A stretch of DNA of 6,649 bases from JBDTMC01 sp039934475 (GCA_039934475.1 JBDTMC010000441.1:1-6649), one strand, 5' to 3'. Counted from the stretch's first letter, positions 1 to 6,426 are shown. The notes: generated from the letters alone by a model not told the origin. Translations and numbers: made by a program.

Positions 1-54
1 GAGGCAGCCGTACCCGGCAGCTATCTTGAGGTCGAGGTTCCGTTTAAGGCTTAG
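1..54 (+). CDS. Possible 3' end of an unknown protein gene (partial)
   Basis: Frame 1 is open from the window edge and encodes a short tail ending ...SYLEVEVPFKA before a TAG at 52-54. The alternating hydrophobic and acidic residues would suit a C-terminal beta strand, but 17 codons are too few to name a family. It matters mainly because it runs towards the broken PIN gene on the other strand: the two ends are only 13 bases apart, as expected if a rearrangement joined unrelated sequence to the PIN fragment. It could also be a chance open frame; the minus strand is open here as well in a different frame from the PIN fragment. Confidence 0.25.
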   Translation, partial: EAAVPGSYLEVEVPFKA

Positions 55-67
55 CAGCGCCGCGAGA

Positions 68-139
68 TCAAATTGGCCGCTTGAACGTTGATAGATGCTG
101 GTCCAGGGCCGCAGAGATGAGGGCGTTTGTATCGAGCAC
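68..139 (-). pseudogene. Truncated PIN-domain toxin, N-terminal fragment only
   Basis: The minus strand encodes VLDTNALISAALDQHLSTFK and three more residues, then TGA. VLDTN is the first beta strand of PIN ribonucleases, with the first metal-binding Asp, and it is preceded in frame by R-I as in 'RIVLDTN' proteins. A full PIN toxin is about 130 residues with three further acidic residues; only about 23 codons remain, so the nuclease must be inactive. There is no ATG. The best start is the GTG at 139-137, about 13 bases after a GAGGAG that overlaps the antitoxin stop. It lies just downstream of the ribbon-helix-helix antitoxin gene, the usual antitoxin-toxin order. I infer loss of the rest of the gene by deletion or rearrangement near 55-67. 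Confidence 0.6.
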
Positions 140-156
140 GATTCGGGGTCGTCTCC

Positions 157-450
157 TCAGACCGGCTTTTTAATCCTCTTTTGGCGCTGCTCGCGGCGAG
201 AGGTTTCAACCTCGCGATTGATCTCACTCTGGGACAGCCTATCCAATCTTACTCGCTTAGCATCTTCTTGCACGGCACGAAGAGCGGCAATCAAATCGCT
301 GTTCACCCTGGCCTCCTGCTGCTGTTGATACTGGCGGAGGGCTTCTCTGATGAGTTCGATCATCGTGCGGTTCTCCTTCTTCGCAAGGCGTTCGATCTGC
401 TTTAGCTGTGCCGGGGGCATGGACACTGAAATGGTCTTGCTGGTTCTCAT
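157..450 (-). CDS. Ribbon-helix-helix (CopG-like) antitoxin, partner toxin lost
   Basis: This 97-residue protein starts MRTSKTISVSMPPAQLKQIE. The first ~45 residues match the ribbon-helix-helix pattern: a short strand (KTISVSM, residues 5-11) for DNA contact, helix A (PAQLKQIERLAKKEN, 13-27), a turn, and helix B (TMIELIREALRQYQQ, 29-43). The remainder is charged and probably helical (RRLxRLSQSEINRE-like, 67-80) and would bind and block a toxin. In this family the protein neutralises a PIN RNase and represses its own operon as a dimer. Here the next gene is only a PIN stub, so it is an orphan antitoxin. The frame is open upstream to 660, but that extension would run through the divergent AbrB gene, so the ATG at 450-448 is chosen. 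No good ribosome binding site is visible before it. Confidence 0.8.
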   Translation of the reverse strand: MRTSKTISVSMPPAQLKQIERLAKKENRTMIELIREALRQYQQQQEARVNSDLIAALRAVQEDAKRVRLDRLSQSEINREVETSRREQRQKRIKKPV

Positions 451-524
451 ACGGTTCGTGCTTGTTAAACCTATTGTTGTCCGCTCAGCTTGGAAATGGA
501 TCGCTCTAGTGATACGCTGAGGTA

Positions 525-544
525 TTACATTATCTGAAATGTAA
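525..544. promoter_or_regulatory. Perfect inverted repeat, candidate antitoxin operator
   Basis: TTACATT at 525-531 is matched by its exact complement AATGTAA at 538-544 around a 6-base centre (ATCTGA). It lies 14 bases before the AbrB antitoxin start, touches the ribosome binding site, and sits between two divergent antitoxin genes, both of DNA-binding families that normally repress their own transcription. The position favours an operator bound by the AbrB-fold antitoxin or its complex with the toxin; which protein binds it cannot be told from sequence. On the minus strand the same bases contain -10-like hexamers (TAATGT, TAATAC), so it may also cover a promoter of the ribbon-helix-helix gene. 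Confidence 0.4.
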
Positions 545-558
545 AGGGGCAATTCAAA

Positions 559-807
559 ATGGAGTCTGCTCTGAGCATAAAGGGTCAGGCCACGATCCCT
601 AAGGCCATTCGGGATCATCTTCAAGTCAAACCGGGCGACCGAATCAAATTCTTCCTGCATCCGGATGGCACTGTCGTAATCCTCCCGAAGATCCCTACGT
701 CGAGGCTGAAAGGCATTGTTAGGGCTGGCCGTCGGGTTTCTTTGAATGCTATGGAAGCGGCCATCGGTGACGGCGCGGTGAACGACATACAGCGCAGGAG
801 GCGCTGA
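559..807 (+). CDS. vapB: AbrB/SpoVT-fold antitoxin (VapB type)
   Basis: This 82-residue protein shows the swapped-hairpin AbrB pattern over residues 3-45: SALSIKGQATIPKAIRDHLQ, then VKPGDRIKFFLHPDGTVVILP. The KGQATIPKAIR and KPGDRI elements are the most conserved parts of this fold. It should form a DNA-binding dimer with its N-terminus, while the basic, less conserved C-terminus (residues 46-82, ending in five arginines within six residues) would wrap and inhibit the PIN toxin encoded next. An AAAGGGG ribosome binding site lies 9 bases before the ATG. Its TGA overlaps the toxin ATG by one base, so the two are translationally coupled, as is usual for these modules. Autoregulation through the inverted repeat at 525-544 is likely but inferred. 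Confidence 0.9.
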   Translation: MESALSIKGQATIPKAIRDHLQVKPGDRIKFFLHPDGTVVILPKIPTSRLKGIVRAGRRVSLNAMEAAIGDGAVNDIQRRRR

Positions 808-1202
808 TGGTGGGCCTGGATACGAATGTCCTCGTGCGCTACCTTGCGCAGGATGACATCACCCAGGCCCGGCAGGCGACGCAGATCATTGAGCATCAAT
901 TGACAGAAGAGTGTCCTGGTTTCATCAGCCTTGTCACCATTGTCGAAACTGTCTGGGTACTGGATCGCGTTTACGGGCTATCCAGTCGAGAAGTCGCCAC
1001 GGCTATTGAGCGTATTCTGCAGGCGGATACCTTTCTGGTTCAGAATGAGCAAGAAGTTTTCACCGCGTTGACCGCCCTCAAGACAGGAGTGGGATCGTTC
1101 TCGGATGCCCTCATTGGCGCGCTTGGCGAGTGGGCGGGATGCACGGCCACGCTTAGCTTTGATAAAAAGGCGAAGCGGCTGAAGCAATTCCAGCTTCTCT
1201 AG
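807..1202 (+). CDS. vapC: PIN-domain ribonuclease toxin (VapC type)
   Basis: This 131-residue protein is a full-length PIN domain. The N-terminal strand GLDTNVLVRYL carries the first catalytic Asp (D5); the others fit E47 in TIVETVW, D100 in SFSDALI and D119 in SFDKKAKRL. Together these form the Mg/Mn site of PIN endoribonucleases, so the toxin appears active. VapC toxins cut tRNAs or rRNA in the cytoplasm when the antitoxin is degraded; the target here cannot be predicted. Translation starts at an ATG overlapping the antitoxin stop (TGATG), with a strong AGGAGG at 796-801, five bases upstream. That site is stronger than the antitoxin's own, which is notable because toxins are usually kept limiting. 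No terminator-like hairpin follows. Confidence 0.95.
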   Translation: MVGLDTNVLVRYLAQDDITQARQATQIIEHQLTEECPGFISLVTIVETVWVLDRVYGLSSREVATAIERILQADTFLVQNEQEVFTALTALKTGVGSFSDALIGALGEWAGCTATLSFDKKAKRLKQFQLL

Positions 1203-1245
1203 CGCGGTGAAATGTCGTCGCCGGACAGATCAGGGGTGATCGCAA

Positions 1246-1488
1246 ACGGCGCCCGAACGTTGGCAGGATATTGAAACGCTCTTTCACGCGGCGCTGGATG
1301 TTTCCGGCAAAGCGCGGGCAGCACTGTTGGAGCGATCCGATCCTGAGGTGCGCCAAGTGGTGGAAGCCATGCTTGCGCACGGAGGCACCGAAATGGTGCT
1401 GGACCGGCCGGCATGGGAGCAGGCAAAGAGCTTGCTGGATCCACCGGCCGCGCAGATCGCTCCTGGGGAGCAGAGCGACAGCTTCTAG
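1246..1488 (+). pseudogene. Relic of the N-terminal domain of a Solibacter-type Ser/Thr kinase
   Basis: An 80-codon frame reads APERWQDIETLFHAALDV..., then LLERSDPEVRQVVEAML, LDRPAWEQAKSLL and a Pro/Ala-rich stretch ending in TAG. This is the order seen at the N-terminus of many Acidobacteriota kinases: 'ERWQ-x2-E-x-L-(F/Y)-HAAL', 'LRREVESLL'-like, 'DRPAWE', then a linker to the kinase fold. That attribution comes from family knowledge, not a search. The fragment ends exactly where the kinase glycine loop should begin. There is no ATG: an in-frame TGA lies at 1237-1239, and ACG (1246-1248) stands where the start should be, five to six bases after AGGGGTGAT, a near-perfect ribosome binding site. 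I read this as ATG changed to ACG plus loss of the 3' part. It starts 43 bases after the toxin stop. A functional small protein from a weak ACG start is possible but less likely. Confidence 0.65.
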
Positions 1489-1564
1489 TCGCCAGCTATC
1501 CTGTCCGTAGGGGCCCAACTGCAATGGAGTTTGGTCGCGTCGCGCTATTGGTCAGAGGTCCCGT

Positions 1565-2332
1565 TCACCCCAACTGGCCGCTGAAAAACAATACGGCAGA
1601 CAAAATGGCCAGGAATGCTACCCAGACTGCAAATTGCCGGAGCCGTGGGCGAGGCGACGTCCATAAAACTTTCGTACCTAGGGGCAGCAGGGCAATGCAT
1701 AATCCCGTCGTGGCAATCACGGACGTTGGCGAGGTCCCCTTCAGCACTCCCATCATGAGCGCAGCCATCGAACCCAATCCGATCGAGGGAAGCAATCCAA
1801 GCGTTCCTGACCGCCAGGCGCCGATGGCCAGTACGATCCACCCAAAAAAGATAGCCGCGTTCAGGCTCGCAACTACATGAAAAGCTCCATAGGAACTGGC
1901 CACCGTTGTGGTGGCGAACGGCACTCCGTGAAGGCGCACAAGCTGAAATGCCAGATGGTCGATTCCAGCGTGAAACGTGCGCGCGAAAAGGCCGAGCAAG
2001 GTGAGGCTGCCTCCCCAGATGGCCCAGAGGGGGCGCGTCTTCATGATAAGGTGCACAACGGTAAGGATGGCAGGCCACAGGAGGATATTGCCAGCAAGAA
2101 AGCAGCTGTAGGCTGCCGTCAGAATCGTGGGATGCTGCGAATAAGCACTGAGTTGGTGAGGGAAGAAGAACGGGAACTGCAGCCTAAGGAGCACCCCTGC
2201 CAGCAACAGAAGGGGAGCGACTATTAGCGCTGTTCCGCCAACCCATCGTCCGGGGAACCACTGATCGCTTCCCAACGGTCCGGGCGGAGCACCACTGGGT
2301 TCTCGTGCAGCGAATTCGCGAATCATCATCAT
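1565..2332 (-). CDS. Seven-helix integral membrane protein of unknown function
   Basis: This 255-residue protein has a soluble N-terminus of ~28 residues and about seven hydrophobic segments: residues 30-50, 72-97, 103-120, 148-170, 178-196, 203-222 and 234-251. I do not recognise a family. Polar residues near or between helices include H121, D125, H126, H135 and H152, which could form a ligand or metal site, but this is only an observation. There is no cleavable signal peptide; the first helix would act as an anchor. Three ATG codons in a row open the frame (2332-2324). The first is taken because an AGG sits five bases upstream; use of the second or third would remove only one or two residues. 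It is transcribed away from the kinase gene, sharing the 2333-2567 intergenic region, and its 3' end converges on the kinase relic. Confidence 0.8.
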   Translation of the reverse strand: MMMIREFAAREPSGAPPGPLGSDQWFPGRWVGGTALIVAPLLLLAGVLLRLQFPFFFPHQLSAYSQHPTILTAAYSCFLAGNILLWPAILTVVHLIMKTRPLWAIWGGSLTLLGLFARTFHAGIDHLAFQLVRLHGVPFATTTVASSYGAFHVVASLNAAIFFGWIVLAIGAWRSGTLGLLPSIGLGSMAALMMGVLKGTSPTSVIATTGLCIALLPLGTKVLWTSPRPRLRQFAVWVAFLAILSAVLFFSGQLG

Positions 2333-2373
2333 ATCTGCCTAAAGTCTAGCTATGGAAGATACGCGGGGGCGCG

Positions 2374-2415
2374 CACGATTGTTCCTAGCAACGGATTGCC
2401 GGCGACCACGATTGT
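2374..2415. repeat. 9-bp direct repeat in the divergent intergenic region
   Basis: CACGATTGT occurs at 2374-2382 and again at 2407-2415. The copies are 33 bases apart start to start, about three helical turns, so a protein bound at both would face the same side. They lie in the 235-bp region (2333-2567) between the membrane protein and the kinase. The rest of that region holds no gene I can support. The repeat could be a regulator site or chance. Confidence 0.35.
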
Positions 2416-2500
2416 CGTTTAACCCCATAGAACTAATGACCAAACAGACTTCCGGAAAAGACCGTGGAGCGATGGGGCACTAGCAAGCCCAGACATTCAG

Positions 2501-2529
2501 TTGTCGCGTTGTGACGCATTTAATACAGT
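2501..2529 (+). promoter_or_regulatory. Candidate sigma-70-type promoter for the kinase-transporter operon
   Basis: TTGTCG (2501-2506) and TACAGT (2524-2529) each match four of six consensus positions and are separated by exactly 17 bases. Transcription would begin near 2536, leaving a leader of about 30 bases before the kinase ATG at 2568. This is the best pair I see in the intergenic region; with only eight of twelve matches it is tentative. Confidence 0.3.
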
Positions 2530-2549
2530 AGTAGTAAGCAGCTGGCCAA

Positions 2550-2563
2550 TTCCCCTCAGGGAA
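2550..2563 (+). promoter_or_regulatory. Small hairpin over the kinase ribosome binding site
   Basis: TTCCC (2550-2554) can pair with GGGAA (2559-2563) around a CTCA loop. The right arm is part of AGGGA (2558-2562), the kinase's ribosome binding site, five bases before the ATG at 2568. The ribosome binding site fixes the start; the hairpin, if it forms, would lower translation. Five base pairs make only a weak stem. Confidence 0.25.
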
Positions 2564-2567
2564 GCCT

Positions 2568-4190
2568 ATGAGAATTCAACGCGTGTCCTCGGCGGGCCTA
2601 GACAGTCCGGGCTTGGTTGCCTCGAAACTTCCACCGCAAATCGTGGACCGGGCCGTTGCCGGGTTGTGCTGGATTAGCGTGTTTACCGTCATTACGTCGG
2701 TCCTACTGACGACTGTCGAGCACGTGCTGCAACCGGAATTCGCAGAGGCTTGGCAACATCCTGTGCTACGCATTGCCTCCTTGTTTATTGTATTCTTCTC
2801 CATCGGTTTCATTGTCGTGCAGCGAACAGGATGGCTTCGCAAGGAACAGTTGCTCGATCTGGGCCTGGTGTTCCAGGTGGCTGTTGCCTTTTGCTGCGCG
2901 CTTTTTGAGGGGGCTGCGTATAGGAACCCGAACGCGGTTGTGTTGGGCCATTCGGGGATCGCCGTTTGGATGCTCTTGTGCGGGCTACTAATGCCAAATG
3001 CGCCACTGCGGACGGCGATCAGTGCCGTACTCTGCGTGCTGATGTGGCCGCTCGGATACTGGGTGGATCTTCAGATTTTCGGCTACCAGCCGATGCCAAT
3101 TTCACGGCTGCTGGTGTGGGTGCTGCCGCTGGCGATTGTCGCCGTCTGGATGTGGATTCTGAACAATCGCGTCCTGTCGTCCTACGTCAAGCAGGAGCGC
3201 GCGGAAGAGATTGGGAGCTACGTCCTGGATTCGCAAATGGCCCAAGGCGGCATGGGCGAGGTGTGGAGGGCGAAGCATCGTATGCTGGCGCGCCAGGCGG
3301 CGATTAAGCTGATCCGGCCGCAAGCCTTACAGGCAAGCACGGGACGGCAGGAGAGCCTGCTGCGGAAGCGATTCGAACGCGAAGCGCAGGCTACGGCTAG
3401 CCTCAGTTGTCCGCACACGGTGGCGCTTTATGACTTCGGCCTGACGCGCGACGGTTTGTTCTACTACGTGATGGAGTTGCTGGAAGGAATCGATCTGCAG
3501 ACGCTGGTGGATCGGTACGGACCGATGGAGCCGTCGCGGGTCAGAAATATCCTGCACCAGGCGTGCAAGTCGCTCGACGAGGCGCACCAGGCAGGGTTGA
3601 TTCACCGCGACATCAAGCCGCGCAACATCATGCTGTGCAAGATCGGGCTGGAGTATGACTTTACGAAGGTACTGGACTTTGGGCTGGTGAAATCGCTGCA
3701 CTCCGAGCGCGAAGAGACCCTGATGACCGTGGACGGGACCACTACCGGGACTCCGGCGTACTTGTCGCCCGAGGCGGCGTTGGGCAATCGAGCAGTGGAC
3801 GGCAGGTCGGATTTGTATAGCCTGGGCTGCGTCGGCTACTTCCTGCTGACGGGGTCATTGGTGTTTGAAGAAGCGACTCCGGTGGCGCTGGCGATAGCGC
3901 ACACGCAGAAGACGCCGGTACCGGTGAGCCAGCGGACCGAATTGCCTGTGCCGGCGGGATTGGAAGCGATTGTCATGCAGTTATTGGAGAAGGATCCGGA
4001 CAATCGCCCTTCGAGCGCAAAGGAAACGGCTCACCGGCTGCGAACGCTGCGCGATGTGCCGGAATGGTGTCCGGATCGGGCGGCCCGGTGGTGGGAGACG
4101 AATCTTCCCGAATTCGCGCTGCGGCAATCGGCGAATGATATGACGGCAATGAACACGACGGCCGTCAGCGCCGGATCCAACGCCAGATAG
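2568..4190 (+). CDS. Membrane-anchored Ser/Thr protein kinase (six N-terminal helices + kinase domain)
   Basis: This 540-residue protein has six membrane segments near residues 30-52, 67-85, 95-115, 122-142, 146-166 and 180-198, then a Hanks-type kinase domain at ~217-495. Key residues are all visible: catalytic Lys K247 (AAIKLI), helix-C Glu E272 (RFEREAQA), HRDIKPRN at 346-353 with D348 and N353, DFG at 370-372, activation segment to SPE at 400-402 (E402), and D412 of DGRSDLYSLG or D415 in the F-helix. It should therefore be active and phosphorylate Ser/Thr using ATP in the cytoplasm; six helices put both ends inside. One oddity is the glycine loop, which reads AQGGMGEV (225-232), with Ala in place of the first Gly. 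Most bacterial kinases of this type have the kinase first and a single helix after it, so the N-terminal multi-helix domain probably acts as a membrane sensor. A ribosome binding site at 2558-2562 supports the start. The transporter gene follows 13 bases after its stop. Confidence 0.96.
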   Translation: MRIQRVSSAGLDSPGLVASKLPPQIVDRAVAGLCWISVFTVITSVLLTTVEHVLQPEFAEAWQHPVLRIASLFIVFFSIGFIVVQRTGWLRKEQLLDLGLVFQVAVAFCCALFEGAAYRNPNAVVLGHSGIAVWMLLCGLLMPNAPLRTAISAVLCVLMWPLGYWVDLQIFGYQPMPISRLLVWVLPLAIVAVWMWILNNRVLSSYVKQERAEEIGSYVLDSQMAQGGMGEVWRAKHRMLARQAAIKLIRPQALQASTGRQESLLRKRFEREAQATASLSCPHTVALYDFGLTRDGLFYYVMELLEGIDLQTLVDRYGPMEPSRVRNILHQACKSLDEAHQAGLIHRDIKPRNIMLCKIGLEYDFTKVLDFGLVKSLHSEREETLMTVDGTTTGTPAYLSPEAALGNRAVDGRSDLYSLGCVGYFLLTGSLVFEEATPVALAIAHTQKTPVPVSQRTELPVPAGLEAIVMQLLEKDPDNRPSSAKETAHRLRTLRDVPEWCPDRAARWWETNLPEFALRQSANDMTAMNTTAVSAGSNAR

Positions 4191-4203
4191 GGTTGATGCT
4201 TTT

Positions 4204-6426
4204 TTGAACGGGATCGAAGACAATCTGGAGGGGCGTGACTCTGGCCTGCCGCGCCGGACGTGGCTGATCTTTGTGGCCGCATCGAGTCTGATGTTGGCTC
4301 ACCAGGTAGCAGGCAAGGCATTACGGGACGGGTTATTTCTGTCGCGGTTTGCGCCCAGCGACCTGCCGAAGATCGTGGGCGCTTCCGCGCTGGTGGCGGT
4401 GCTGCTGGGCCTCGGCTTCGCTCGCATCCTGGGACGCTACGGTCCGTTTCGCGTGGTGCCTATCGCGTTCGGCGCCGGTGCCGTGCTGCATCTGGCCGAA
4501 TACCTGATGCTGCAGAGTAGTTCCGACGAAGTACGCTCCGTGGTCATCCCCTTGGTCTATTTGCACCTGGTGGGGTTTGGAGCCATTCTGCTGAGCGGTT
4601 TCTGGAGCATCGCCAACGAGTTTTTCGATCCGCGGGAAGCGAAACTGCGCTTCGGAAGGATCGCCGGCGCAGGCACGATCGGTGGGATTGCCGGCGGCCT
4701 GATGGCGGAACGTACGGCGGCGATGTTCGGCGTGGACGCCGTGTTGCTGCTGCTGACTGGTCTTCACATGGCCGCCGCGGTGACGCTGTGGCGAATTCCG
4801 CCGGACCATCACGGAGCGAAGGATCCGCACGAGAACGCGCCGGTATGGCAAGCGGCGCGCGATGCCTTCCGCCAGGCGCCGTTTCTGGTTAACCTGGCAG
4901 TACTGGTTCTGATGGGAACCATGAGCGCCGCGATGCTGGATTACCTCTTCAAGAGCGTGGCGGCGGCGGAATTCGGGAAAGGCCCGGCGCTCACCCGCTA
5001 TTTCGCTGCTTTTTACACGGCAAACCAGATTCTGAGTTTCGCCGTGCAGGCATTCCTGACGCCCGCCGCGCTGAGCCGGTTGGGCCTGGGCAAGACGGTG
5101 AGGCTACATCCGCTGGCGGTGGCCTTCGGAGCCGGCGCCTCACTGTTTGGTCCGAAGGAGATCATGGCGCCGGTGGCGCGCGGGTTGGAACTGGTGCTGC
5201 GCGGTTCCTTTCTACGTTCGGGGTATGAGCTCTTCTTCACACCGGTGCCACCGCGGGAGAAGCGGGCGGTAAAGACATTCATCGACGTCGGGTGCGACCG
5301 CATGGGCGACGCTTTTGGAGCGGGCATCCTCTATTTGCTGCTGATGCTAGGCCCGACACAGGCGATTACGCCGATCCTGTTAGTAGCGATTGGGCTGGCG
5401 CTAATCGGAGCGTGGATCACCAGCCGCATGGACGCGGCGTATGTGGCCGTGCTGCAACACGGATTACTAAGCCGGGCGCTGGAGGTAAACGAGGCGGAGA
5501 TACAGGATTCGACGACACTGTCTACCGTGATGCGTACGTTCCGGCCGCCCTCATTCCAAAGTGGTATCCCCGGGCAGGCCAAGCCGACAGTGGCAGCGAC
5601 CATTCCGCCGCCATTTTCGAGGGACACCAGTTTGACGCGCCTGGTGGAGTTGCGGTCCGGGATACCGCGGCGCGTGACGGCTGCGTTTTCGGTGGACTTG
5701 CCTTTCGATTCGCTGCTGGTGCCGCAAGCGATCCGGCTGCTGGCCTGGAACCAGTGCTTTGAGGCGGCACGGGCGTATCTGCTGCTACACGGGCATCGCA
5801 CGGTGGGTCAACTGGTGGATGAACTGCTGGACGCAGACCAGGATTTCGCCGTGCGGCGGCGGATCCCGCGGATTCTGGCCTACACCAGCTCGCAGCGTGC
5901 CGCGGACGGGTTGATCGAAGTGCTGACAGACGCGCGGTTTGAGATCCGCTACCACGCCAGCCGGGCGTTGGAATTTCTGCACCGGATGGGAGAGGATCTG
6001 CGTTTCGACGAGGAAACGGTGATGAACGCAGTGAAGCGGGAACTCTCCATTGCGAATCCAGCGGGGGACACGCGGAAGCTGCTGGACGGACACGATGAGA
6101 GCGACAGCCAATACTGGTTTCTCGACGATGTGCTGAAAGACCGCGCGAGCAAATCGCTGGAACTGGTGTTCAGCCTGCTGGCGCTGCACTTGCCCGGGGA
6201 GCCGCTGCGGGTGGCGTTCCGTGCTCTGCATAGCGAGGATCGGATGCTGCGGGCGCTGGCGCTGGAATACCTGGAAAGTAACGTCTCCGGAGAGATTGTT
6301 TCGAAGCTTTCGGACTTGGCGGAACCGGCGCCTTCGGCACAGCCAGCGCGCCCGCCGAAGGAAGTGCTGGAGGAACTGATGGCGTCGCAGCAGACGATTC
6401 TGACGAGTCTGTCGGACCAGCGGTGA
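4204..6426 (+). CDS. Npt1/Npt2 (ADP/ATP carrier)-like membrane protein with C-terminal HEAT domain
   Basis: This 740-residue protein has a transporter-like domain at ~18-425 with about 11-12 helices. It carries signatures of the nucleotide-transporter (Tlc/Npt) branch of the MFS: GFWSIANEFFDPREAKLRFG (132-151), then a glycine-rich GAGTIGGIAGG (155-165), and YELFFTPVPPREKRAVKTFI followed by DVGCDRMGD (341-369), which parallels the 'E..Y.PL....K.KGK..IDV...R.G' motif of plastid and rickettsial ATP/ADP carriers. A Pro-rich linker (~445-475) leads to a soluble helical domain (~505-700) with HEAT-like repeats, e.g. RRRIPRILAYTSSQRAADGL and FEIRYHASRALEFL. The substrate is unknown; free-living bacteria with such fusions are not energy parasites, so ATP import should not be assumed. 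The start is TTG at 4204-4206: upstream codons back to the stop at 4150 contain no ATG or GTG, and AGGG lies 11 bases before. It is probably co-transcribed with the kinase, whose product could regulate it. Its 3' part is partly duplicated at 6567-6649. Confidence 0.88.
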   Translation: MNGIEDNLEGRDSGLPRRTWLIFVAASSLMLAHQVAGKALRDGLFLSRFAPSDLPKIVGASALVAVLLGLGFARILGRYGPFRVVPIAFGAGAVLHLAEYLMLQSSSDEVRSVVIPLVYLHLVGFGAILLSGFWSIANEFFDPREAKLRFGRIAGAGTIGGIAGGLMAERTAAMFGVDAVLLLLTGLHMAAAVTLWRIPPDHHGAKDPHENAPVWQAARDAFRQAPFLVNLAVLVLMGTMSAAMLDYLFKSVAAAEFGKGPALTRYFAAFYTANQILSFAVQAFLTPAALSRLGLGKTVRLHPLAVAFGAGASLFGPKEIMAPVARGLELVLRGSFLRSGYELFFTPVPPREKRAVKTFIDVGCDRMGDAFGAGILYLLLMLGPTQAITPILLVAIGLALIGAWITSRMDAAYVAVLQHGLLSRALEVNEAEIQDSTTLSTVMRTFRPPSFQSGIPGQAKPTVAATIPPPFSRDTSLTRLVELRSGIPRRVTAAFSVDLPFDSLLVPQAIRLLAWNQCFEAARAYLLLHGHRTVGQLVDELLDADQDFAVRRRIPRILAYTSSQRAADGLIEVLTDARFEIRYHASRALEFLHRMGEDLRFDEETVMNAVKRELSIANPAGDTRKLLDGHDESDSQYWFLDDVLKDRASKSLELVFSLLALHLPGEPLRVAFRALHSEDRMLRALALEYLESNVSGEIVSKLSDLAEPAPSAQPARPPKEVLEELMASQQTILTSLSDQR
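6045..6127 (+). repeat. Copy 1 of an 83-bp (or longer) duplicated segment, inside the transporter gene
   Basis: This stretch encodes transporter residues ~615-641 (SIANPAGDTRKLLDGHDESD region) and recurs at 6567-6649 with an offset of exactly 522 bases. The two differ only at 6072 (G) versus 6594 (A). Identity stops at the left boundary (T6044 versus G6566); the right boundary lies beyond the window because the second copy reaches the last base. Confidence 0.97.

Noticed and set aside
95..405. Plus-strand open frames opposite the ribbon-helix-helix antitoxin
   Set aside because: Antisense shadows with no domain or ribosome binding site; the minus-strand frame matches a known antitoxin fold.
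451..660. N-terminal extension of the ribbon-helix-helix antitoxin to 660
   Set aside because: The extension would run through the promoter region and into the divergent AbrB gene; the domain begins right after the ATG at 450.
1413..1880. A 155-codon plus-strand open frame
   Set aside because: It overlaps the kinase relic in another frame and the antisense of the membrane protein gene; composition is not protein-like and no ribosome binding site was seen.
1545..2078. A 177-codon minus-strand frame inside the membrane protein region
   Set aside because: Same strand, different frame from the membrane protein; Cys/His/Arg-rich low-quality translation, whereas the chosen frame gives seven clean hydrophobic helices.
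4202..6426. Calling the transporter an ATP importer of an intracellular parasite
   Set aside because: The carrier-like motif is present, but the HEAT fusion and the free-living soil type of gene content argue against assuming ATP/ADP exchange.
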